Part shown: positions 21,578-27,150 of the stretch, in pieces
How the letters are laid out: each line of letters opens with the position of its first letter
Position numbering within the stretch: the first letter of the stretch is position 1
NCBI GenBank assembly: GCA_900541145.1
Contig: UQIH01000026.1
Span: 1-27,150 of the forward strand
Direction: 5' to 3'
Source: an uncultured Collinsella sp.
GTDB taxonomy: Bacteria > Actinomycetota > Coriobacteriia > Coriobacteriales > Coriobacteriaceae
Length of the DNA stretch: 27,150 nucleotides
Position numbers and translations under genes: made by a program
Notes under the pieces: model-generated
The model's database searches: none
The model's input: only the letters and a program-made list of their open reading frames with translations
What the model was told of the DNA's origin: nothing

Positions 21578-23281
21578 ATGTATCAGGGAGTCAACGCTTC
21601 CGAGGGCATCGGTATCGGCACCGTCATGGTCGCCGTCGATCCCGACTTGACGTTTGAGCCGCACGAGGTTGCTGATTCGGCAGCAGAGAAGGAGCGCTAT
21701 CAGTCCGCTCTTTCGGTCTTCTGCGAGAAGACCCAGGCTCAGGCCGACCACATGAAGGAGACGGTGGGCGAGGCCGAGGCCGAGATCATGAGCGGACATA
21801 TTGTCCTGGCTCAGGATCCGGGTATGACCGACGCCATCAACGCCGCCATTGACGGCGGTACCTGCGCCGAGCAGGCGCTCATGGACACCTCGACCATGTT
21901 CGAGAACATGTTCCTGTCTATGGACGACGAGATGTTCCGTCTGCGCGCGGCCGACATCGCCGACATCCGCACCGGTATTCTGGCCGAGCTGCTGGGCAAG
22001 GAGGTCGTCGACCTCTCCGTCCTGCCCGAAAACACTGTCGTTGTCGTGCACGACCTCACGCCGTCCATGACCGCCACGATCGATAAGGCCCACGTTGCCG
22101 GTATCGTCACCGAGACCGGTGGCCGCACGTCGCACTCCGCGATTATTGCGCGCGCCCTCGAGATCCCGGCTGTCCTTTCGGTTTCCAACAGCTGCACCGC
22201 GCTGCGCAACGGTATGACCGTTGTCGTCGACGGTGGCAAGGGTATCGTCGAGGCCGATCCCGACGAGGAGACGCTCGCTGCCTACACCGCCAAGGCCGAG
22301 GCCTTCGCTGCCGAGAAGGCAGCCCTCGAGGCCTTCCGTGGCAAGCCGTCCGTGACTGCCGATGGCATCAAGAAGATCATCGCCTGTAACATCGGTAACC
22401 CCGATGACGTGCCCAACGCGCTCGATCACGACGCCGAGGCCATCGGTCTGTTCCGCTCCGAGTTCCTGTTCATGGACTCTGCTGAGCTTCCTTCCGAGGA
22501 GGAGCAGTTCAACGCCTACCGTAAGGTCGCCAGCGCGCTCAAGGGTGCTCCGGTCATCATCCGCACGCTCGATGTGGGTGGCGACAAGGAGATTCCGTAT
22601 CTGCACATGGTCAAGGAAGATAACCCCTTCATGGGCTTCCGCGCCGTGCGTTACTGCCTGGCCAATCCCGACCAGTACAAGGTCCAGCTCCGCGCTCTGC
22701 TGCGCGCCAGCGCTTTCGGTGACGTCAAGATCATGATCCCGCTCGTCACCTGCGTCGAGGAGGTCTTGGCTGTCAAGGAGCTCGTCGAGCAGTGCAAGGC
22801 CGAGCTGACCGAAGAGGGTCGCAAGTTCAACGAGAACATCGAGGTCGGCATCATGGTCGAGACGCCCGCCGCTTCGCTGCTCGCAGACCGTCTGGCCGAG
22901 GTCGCCGACTTCTTCTCCATCGGCACCAACGACCTGATCGGCTACACCATGTGCGCCGACCGTGGCAACGACACCATCTCCAACCTGTACCAGGTGTACT
23001 ATCCCGCCGTGCTTCGCTCGCTCAAGAACATCATCGAGAGCGGTGTGAAGGCCGGCATCATGGTTGGTATGTGCGGCGAGGCCGCTGCCGATCCGCTGCT
23101 CGAGCCGCTGCTGATCAGCTGGGGCCTGGAGGAGTTCTCGATGAGCGCTCCGTCCATCCTGCGCGCCCGCAAGACTATCAGCCAGTGGACCAAGGCCGAG
23201 TGCGACGAGCTCGCCGAGAAGGCGCTCGCCTGCAACACCGCCGCCGAGGTCAAGGCACTGCTCGAGTCCGCAGCTCGCTAA
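21578..23281 (+). CDS. ptsI: PTS Enzyme I (phosphoenolpyruvate-protein phosphotransferase)
   Basis: The 567-residue enzyme takes phosphate from PEP and gives it to HPr. The N-terminal swivelling domain includes the HPr-binding helices and the phosphohistidine signature GGRTSHSAIIARALEIPAV (H186). The C-terminal TIM barrel holds the PEP site: GLFRSEFLFMD, IIRTLDVGGDKEIPY, FRAVRYCL, GIMVETPAA, FSIGTNDL and GMCGEAAADP with the acid Cys499. Length is typical. I prefer ATG 21578, seven bases after GAGAGAGG; ATG 21572 would be too close to it. It lies 133 bases after ptsH with a terminator-like hairpin between, and 74 bases before the first PfkB kinase. Confidence 0.97.
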   Translation: MYQGVNASEGIGIGTVMVAVDPDLTFEPHEVADSAAEKERYQSALSVFCEKTQAQADHMKETVGEAEAEIMSGHIVLAQDPGMTDAINAAIDGGTCAEQALMDTSTMFENMFLSMDDEMFRLRAADIADIRTGILAELLGKEVVDLSVLPENTVVVVHDLTPSMTATIDKAHVAGIVTETGGRTSHSAIIARALEIPAVLSVSNSCTALRNGMTVVVDGGKGIVEADPDEETLAAYTAKAEAFAAEKAALEAFRGKPSVTADGIKKIIACNIGNPDDVPNALDHDAEAIGLFRSEFLFMDSAELPSEEEQFNAYRKVASALKGAPVIIRTLDVGGDKEIPYLHMVKEDNPFMGFRAVRYCLANPDQYKVQLRALLRASAFGDVKIMIPLVTCVEEVLAVKELVEQCKAELTEEGRKFNENIEVGIMVETPAASLLADRLAEVADFFSIGTNDLIGYTMCADRGNDTISNLYQVYYPAVLRSLKNIIESGVKAGIMVGMCGEAAADPLLEPLLISWGLEEFSMSAPSILRARKTISQWTKAECDELAEKALACNTAAEVKALLESAAR

Positions 23282-23298
23282 TTTGGTATCAGGGGTAA

Positions 23299-23328
23299 CC
23301 GCGTGGTTGGAATGGGCCGGCCACGCGG
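23299..23328 (+). other. Hairpin between ptsI and the first PfkB kinase gene
   Basis: Bases 23299-23310 pair with 23317-23328 (12 bp, two G-U), loop AATGGG. No T-run follows, so it is more likely an mRNA processing or stability element than a terminator. A further CCCT/AGGG pair (23329-23332, 23342-23345) touches the next ribosome site. Confidence 0.5.
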
Positions 23329-23355
23329 CCCTCACATATACAGGGGGTACTGTAA

Positions 23356-24288
23356 ATGTTCTACACGCTAACCGCTAACCCGGCTGTCGACATGACGGTT
23401 TCGAGCTCTCCGCTCGAGCCCGATGAGAACGTCCGCACCGGCTCGGCCAGCTACACGGCTAACGGCAAGGGCCTCGACGTGTCCTTCGCCTTTAAGAAGA
23501 TGGGCGTCGACACCGTCGCGCTCGGCTTCTTCGCTGGCTTCACGGGCAAGTTCATCGTCGAGGAGGTCATGAACCTGGGTTGCCTCTGCCGCCCGGTCTG
23601 GACCGACGGTATCACGCGCATTAACACCTACGTCAACGATGGCCAGCACGAGTACGGCATCCTGAACCCGGGTGCTCCTATTACGCCGCAGCACCAGGAG
23701 GAGCTCTACAACATCCTGGATACCGCGGGCGATCTTGAGTGCCTGATCGTCTCCGGCTCCGTTCCTCCCAAAGCTACGCCCGACTTCCTGGCTCAGGTCA
23801 TGGAGCACGCTCAGGCTCGTGGCGCCGACGTCGTCTTGGACCTGTCCTCCGACAAGCTCAAGGAGCTCGCTCACAAGAAGCCGCTGCTCATCAAGCCGAA
23901 CCATCACGAGATGAAGGCCATCTTCGGCGTGCCGGTCGACACCGACGACGAGGTTCGCGTCGCCATGAAGATGGCTCACGACGCTGGCGTTCAGAACGTG
24001 CTGCTCACCCGTGGTAGCCGCGGTGACGCTTACTTCTCCAACGGCGAGGACATCTGGTACGCCAAGCGTGAGTTCAACATCAAGCTGGTTTCTTCCGTCT
24101 GCGCCGGCGACTGCACCCTCGCTGCGTTCCTGCACAAGTGGTACAGGGATCGCGACAACGTCGAGGAGGCCATGAAGCTTGCTATGGCCACCGGCGCCAA
24201 CGTTGCCGAGTCTGTCGGTATTGGCGACTTCGGTCACGTCGATGAGTACAGCAAGCGCGTTGCTGTCCGCAAGCTCGATCGTCAGTAA
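23356..24288 (+). CDS. PfkB-family sugar-phosphate kinase (1-phosphofructokinase type), copy 1
   Basis: The 310-residue kinase probably phosphorylates fructose-1-phosphate to the bisphosphate, the step after PTS import. It begins with FYTLTANPAVDMTV and has NGKGLDVSFAFKKMGVDT, GFTGKFI, TRINTYV, VSGSVPP and KPNHHEM in family order. The ATP/anion-hole signature is SVCAGDCTLAAFL (247-259) with catalytic D252. In most relatives this reads VGAGD; here the first Gly is C249. The site GGGGG is at 23343-23347. It is a paralogue of the next gene, of equal length, and ends at its own terminator. LacC-like tagatose-6-phosphate kinase activity is possible. Confidence 0.88.
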   Translation: MFYTLTANPAVDMTVSSSPLEPDENVRTGSASYTANGKGLDVSFAFKKMGVDTVALGFFAGFTGKFIVEEVMNLGCLCRPVWTDGITRINTYVNDGQHEYGILNPGAPITPQHQEELYNILDTAGDLECLIVSGSVPPKATPDFLAQVMEHAQARGADVVLDLSSDKLKELAHKKPLLIKPNHHEMKAIFGVPVDTDDEVRVAMKMAHDAGVQNVLLTRGSRGDAYFSNGEDIWYAKREFNIKLVSSVCAGDCTLAAFLHKWYRDRDNVEEAMKLAMATGANVAESVGIGDFGHVDEYSKRVAVRKLDRQ

Positions 24289-24318
24289 TCGAAACGCGAC
24301 ACATTCGTGCGCATGCGG

Positions 24319-24348
24319 CGCCCCGGTTTCGGCCGGGGCGTCTTTTTT
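24319..24348 (+). terminator. Terminator after PfkB kinase copy 1
   Basis: CGCCCCGG (24319-24326) and CCGGGGCG (24333-24340) form a perfect stem with a 6-nt loop, followed by TCTTTTTT. Confidence 0.94.
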
Positions 24349-24437
24349 GTTCCGCCATGGGGGAGAGGTGTCCTGCCGTGCTTCATCGCTTCCACACCGT
24401 TCACCGAGTTGTTGTAGCCTTTTGTCGTTGCGTGGAA

Positions 24438-24469
24438 TATACTTTCATTAACACGTTGCTTCGTGAAAG
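24438..24469 (+). promoter_or_regulatory. Promoter and possible operator of PfkB kinase copy 2
   Basis: TATACT (24438-24443) is a good -10; the -35 is weak. CTTTCA (24442-24447) and TGAAAG (24464-24469) form an inverted pair across the start region with the same half-sites as the palindrome at 18486-18500. The second half-site also overlaps the ribosome site GAAAGG, so an RNA hairpin is an alternative. Confidence 0.4.
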
Positions 24470-24477
24470 GAACATTC

Positions 24478-25410
24478 ATGATTTACACGCTCACTGCAAA
24501 TCCCGCCATTGACTACAACATTGCCTGCGACGGTCTTTCCGCCAACACAGTCACGCGTACCCGCAACGCGGTCTATACGCCCAACGGCAAGGGCCTCAAC
24601 GTCTCGTTTACGCTTGACCACTACGGTGTCGACACCACGATCCTGGGTTTCTTCGCCGGCTTCTCGGGCGAGTTCATCGTCAAGGGCGCCGAGGCCCTGG
24701 GCGTGCCCGTCAAGCCCGTGTGGACCGACGGCATCACGCGTGTCAACGTGTTCCTCAACGCCGGTCCCGACACCGAGTACAACATGGTCAATGCCGGTGC
24801 CGCCATCAACGAGGCCAATGAGCAGGAGATGTTTGAGCTCATCGATTCGCTCGATGACATGACCTGCCTGGTTATCAGCGGCTCGCTGCCTCCCAACACT
24901 TCCGAGGGCTTCCTGGCCGAGGTCCTGCGCCGCGTCAAGGCCAAGGGGGCCGAGTTCGTCCTCGACATCTCGAGCCATCAGCTGGCAGACCTCATTGCCA
25001 TGGAGCCGCTGCTGATCAAGCCCAATGACGACGAGCTGCTCGACATCTTTGGCATTAAGGTGAGCGGTGGCGATGACGAGTCCGTTAAGGGCGCTATGGC
25101 CGAGCTGCATGCCAAGGGCGCCAAGAACGTGCTGCTGACCCTCGGTGGCGCCGGTGCGTACTTCTCCAACGGCGAGCACATCTGGTTTGCCAATCGCACC
25201 TTCGACGTCAAGCTGCTGTCGACGGTGTGCGCCGGCGATTCCTCGCTCGCTTCCTTCCTGTCCGTGTGGCACGACGCCCCCGAGCGCGTCGAGGACGCCC
25301 TGCGCCTTTCGATGGCCACCGGCGCCAACGTTGTCGAGTGCCCGGGCTTGGGCGATTTTGCCAAGGTGGACGAATATAAGAAGCACATCGAGGTTCGCCA
25401 GGTCTGCTAG
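24478..25410 (+). CDS. PfkB-family sugar-phosphate kinase (1-phosphofructokinase type), copy 2
   Basis: The 310-residue protein is collinear with the preceding kinase: IYTLTANPAIDYNI, NGKGLNVSFTLDHYGVDT, GFSGEFI, TRVNVFL, ISGSLPPN, KPNDDEL and the signature STVCAGDSSLASFL with catalytic D254. It shares the unusual Cys (C251) in place of the first Gly of GAGD. The middle segments and substrate-facing regions (for example NAGPDTEYNMVNAGAAI against NDGQHEYGILNPGAPI) differ, so the two copies may prefer different sugar phosphates. GAAAGG lies 7 bases before the ATG at 24478. It has its own promoter and terminator, so the copies can be regulated separately. Confidence 0.88.
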   Translation: MIYTLTANPAIDYNIACDGLSANTVTRTRNAVYTPNGKGLNVSFTLDHYGVDTTILGFFAGFSGEFIVKGAEALGVPVKPVWTDGITRVNVFLNAGPDTEYNMVNAGAAINEANEQEMFELIDSLDDMTCLVISGSLPPNTSEGFLAEVLRRVKAKGAEFVLDISSHQLADLIAMEPLLIKPNDDELLDIFGIKVSGGDDESVKGAMAELHAKGAKNVLLTLGGAGAYFSNGEHIWFANRTFDVKLLSTVCAGDSSLASFLSVWHDAPERVEDALRLSMATGANVVECPGLGDFAKVDEYKKHIEVRQVC

Positions 25411-25443
25411 TCCCTGCACCTTGCCTGAATAGTTTGATTATTT

Positions 25444-25477
25444 CGCATCCGTCTTAGACTAGGACGGATGCGTTTTT
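25444..25477 (+). terminator. Terminator after PfkB kinase copy 2
   Basis: CGCATCCGTC (25444-25453) and GACGGATGCG (25463-25472) form a perfect 10-bp stem, followed by five T. Confidence 0.94.
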
Positions 25478-25574
25478 GTTTATCGGACTTGCGTGTGCAG
25501 TGGAGGCTGTTTCTTGCTAGACTTCTTGCAGACGCAATCGATAGCCAATTTGATAGTCGCAGGAGGCCATAGGC

Positions 25575-26969
25575 ATGTGCAATGTTTCGCTCAACGGTAC
25601 TCAACCGTCCGATGCGTCCCTGTGCGTCCTGCGCGCGCTTGAGGCGGCTGGTCTTGAGGCTTGGTACGTGGGCGGTTGGGTGCGCGACGCCCTGATGGGG
25701 TGCCCCAGCCACGATGTTGATATGTGCTGTAGCGGCCTGTGGCAGGAGTCCAAAGCGGCGCTCGAGGCCGCCGGCATCGCGGTTGTGGAGTCGGGCATTA
25801 AATTTGGCGGAATCACGGCTATTTCCGATGGCGAGCGTATCGAGGTCACCACGTACCGTCTGGATGGCTTTTACACCGATGGTCGCCATCCCCAGAGTGT
25901 GGAGCGTGCCGCCTCGCTCGAGGACGATCTGGCGCGCCGCGACTTTACCGTCAACGCTATGGCCTGGCATCCCGAGCGCGGGCTTGTCGACCGCTACGAC
26001 GGCCAGGGTGACTTGGAGCGCAAGCTGATTCGCGCTGTCGGCGATCCCAAGCGTCGCTTTAACGAGGACGCCCTGCGCATGTTGCGTGCGGTGCGCTTTG
26101 CCTGCCGCCTGGACTTTATGATTGAGCCCGAGACTAAGCGCGCGCTTGCCGAGTGCGCGCCGCTGCTCGACGCCGTGGCGCGCGAGCGCGTGGGTATTGA
26201 GCTCGAGGGCATTCTTTCGACCGGTCATGGGGGAGACGCGATGCTGCGCTACCCCGAGCTCATCTGTGCCTCTGTGCCTGAGCTGGCAGCGGGTCGCGGC
26301 TTTGATCAGCGAAGTGTCTATCATGCGTTTAACGTTTACGAGCATATCGCCCGTGTGCTGACGGTGGCAGGGGAGCTTGCGCTGTGCGACGGCGTCGCGC
26401 CCTCGTCGAGCCTTATGTGGGCGGCGTTTTTGCACGATGTGTCCAAGCCCGAGTGTTTCACGGTCGATCACGCCGGCAGCGGACACTTCTACGGTCATCC
26501 CGAGCTCGGCGCCAAGAAAGCGCGCGTCATTATGGATCGCCTGGCGCTCTCGCACGACCTGGTGCGCGACGTGTGCCTGCTCATCAAATATCACGACAAG
26601 CCGCTGCGCCCCGAGCGCTCCTGCCTGCTCAATATGATGCGCGCGCTTTCGGGCGAGGGCGTCGACACGCCGCGTTTGATGGACGAGCTCATGGATCTTA
26701 AGCGTGCCGACACGCTCGGCAAGGCCCCGTCGTGCTTCTATTACGTTGAGACGATTGAGGAGATGCGCGCGATGTCGCACGAGCTGCTGAAGGCGGGGGA
26801 GCCCTATACGCTCAAGATGCTCGCCATCAACGGCGGCCACTTGATCCGTGCTGGAGTCAAGCCCGGGCCGGAACTGGGGCAGCTTCTCAACTCCGCCCTC
26901 GACGCCGTGATCGAAGACAACATTCCCAACGAGCGCGAAGCTCTTTTGGTCCATCTCAACTTGAATTAG
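25575..26969 (+). CDS. cca: CCA tRNA nucleotidyltransferase / poly(A) polymerase family protein
   Basis: The 464-residue class II nucleotidyltransferase most likely adds or repairs the 3' CCA of tRNAs. Motif A is VGGWVRDALMG...HDVDM, with metal-binding D47 and D49. Motif B/C region RRDFTVNAMA, motif D RYDGQGDLERKLIRAVGDPKRRFNEDALRMLRAVRFACRL with the EDxxR base-selection element, then the neck helices follow. The C-terminal HD domain (FLHDVSKP, KYHDKPLRPE) is present, as in many Gram-positive Cca proteins. An AGGAGG site is at 25560-25565. It lies upstream of a tRNA gene, which fits but does not prove the role. Confidence 0.93.
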   Translation: MCNVSLNGTQPSDASLCVLRALEAAGLEAWYVGGWVRDALMGCPSHDVDMCCSGLWQESKAALEAAGIAVVESGIKFGGITAISDGERIEVTTYRLDGFYTDGRHPQSVERAASLEDDLARRDFTVNAMAWHPERGLVDRYDGQGDLERKLIRAVGDPKRRFNEDALRMLRAVRFACRLDFMIEPETKRALAECAPLLDAVARERVGIELEGILSTGHGGDAMLRYPELICASVPELAAGRGFDQRSVYHAFNVYEHIARVLTVAGELALCDGVAPSSSLMWAAFLHDVSKPECFTVDHAGSGHFYGHPELGAKKARVIMDRLALSHDLVRDVCLLIKYHDKPLRPERSCLLNMMRALSGEGVDTPRLMDELMDLKRADTLGKAPSCFYYVETIEEMRAMSHELLKAGEPYTLKMLAINGGHLIRAGVKPGPELGQLLNSALDAVIEDNIPNEREALLVHLNLN

Positions 26970-26990
26970 CCACCCAGTTTACCTGCGTGT

Positions 26991-27026
26991 TCCATAACCT
27001 GCCGACAATTTATCGGCAATTTGGAA
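26991..27026 (+). terminator. Hairpin after cca
   Basis: TGCCGA (27000-27005) pairs with TCGGCA (27013-27018), flanked by TTCCA/TGGAA (26991-26995, 27022-27026). A pyrimidine-rich but mixed tail follows. It is a probable end of the cca transcript. Confidence 0.45.
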
Positions 27027-27033
27027 TTTCTTC

Positions 27034-27062
27034 TTGCGCTGACGTTTTTTGTCCCGTAATAT
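27034..27062 (+). promoter_or_regulatory. tRNA-Glu promoter
   Basis: TTGCGC (27034-27039) and TAATAT (27057-27062) are 17 bases apart. Transcription would begin near 27069, about 28 bases before the tRNA. Confidence 0.5.
27047..27056 (+). repeat. TTTTGTCCCG, near copy of the TTTTGTCCCAC motif
   Basis: It matches the first nine bases of the 11-mer found after rarA and recN. It lies in the spacer of the tRNA promoter, directly before the -10 box. Confidence 0.35.
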
Positions 27063-27096
27063 ATTTCCTCGCAGCACGGCAGTGCAGATGTCATGT

Positions 27097-27150
27097 GGCC
27101 CGTTCGTCTAGCGGTTTAGGACGCCGCCCTCTCAAGGCGGAGATCACCAG
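27097..27150 (+). tRNA. tRNA-Glu (anticodon CTC), 5' part
   Basis: The acceptor strand GGCCCGT, the D arm with TAGCGGTTTAGGA and a perfect anticodon stem CCGCC/GGCGG (27124-27128, 27136-27140) around CTCTCAA are visible. Anticodon CTC (27131-27133) reads GAG, so it is tRNA-Glu. The window ends in the first bases of the T-arm, so the 3' part is not seen. Confidence 0.95.

Noticed and set aside
1..27150. CRISPR arrays, insertion sequences, prophage genes, restriction or toxin-antitoxin systems
   Set aside because: No repeat-spacer pattern, transposase, integrase, phage or defence gene was recognised on either strand.

Overview
The window looks like chromosome from a high-GC Gram-positive of the class Coriobacteriia, most likely Collinsella or a close relative. 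The evidence is the GC-rich codon usage, an actinobacterial housekeeping gene order (alaS-ruvX-mltG-yqeG-aroK-aroB, then pepP, then efp-asp23-nusB-xseB-tlyA-nadK-recN), and a PTS/1-phosphofructokinase block typical of a sugar-fermenting gut bacterium. The genus is an inference; there is no 16S rRNA here. The first 47 bases are not genomic: they are an Illumina Nextera i5 adapter with its index and the Tn5 mosaic end, so the window begins at an untrimmed contig end.

Layout. (1) 48-3802, + strand: the 3' end of rarA, then a tightly packed set of a DUF948-like membrane/coiled-coil protein, an RsbW-fold protein that has lost its ATP-binding motifs, a SigB/SigF-type sigma factor and an AI-2E-family permease. 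(2) 3809-4048, - strand: an AT-rich small two-helix membrane protein, followed on the + strand by a free-standing terminator. (3) 4243-10919: alaS, ruvX, mltG, yqeG, aroK and an aroB-like gene, mostly overlapping or nearly so. The aroB-like protein keeps the dehydroquinate synthase framework but lacks its metal-binding and catalytic residues. (4) 11052-12182: an M24 proline peptidase with a strong terminator. (5) 12343-17437: efp to recN, a translation, transcription and repair operon with several stop/start overlaps. (6) 17498-18355, - strand: an RpiR-family sugar-phosphate-sensing regulator, divergent from (7) 18628-25410: a fructose-type PTS permease (IIB-IIC-IIA), HPr, Enzyme I and two consecutive PfkB-family sugar-phosphate kinases. 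(8) 25575-26969: a CCA-adding enzyme/poly(A) polymerase-type nucleotidyltransferase. (9) 27097-27150: the 5' part of tRNA-Glu(CTC), cut by the window end.

How the genes work together. Region 7 is a complete phosphorelay: Enzyme I takes phosphate from PEP, HPr passes it on, the permease imports and phosphorylates a hexose (probably fructose to fructose-1-phosphate), and the PfkB kinases phosphorylate it again for glycolysis. The divergent RpiR regulator probably senses the sugar phosphate; a perfect TGAAAG/CTTTCA palindrome lies between the two genes. Region 1 resembles a stress sigma factor locus in which the usual partner-switching kinase site is eroded.

The least explained DNA is the 549-base gap between the PTS permease and HPr. 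It holds a terminator and two unrelated long perfect inverted repeats (32-nt and 41-nt arms). The HPr leader that follows can form two mutually exclusive helices, one of which covers the ribosome binding site. No CRISPR array, insertion sequence, prophage or rRNA gene was seen.
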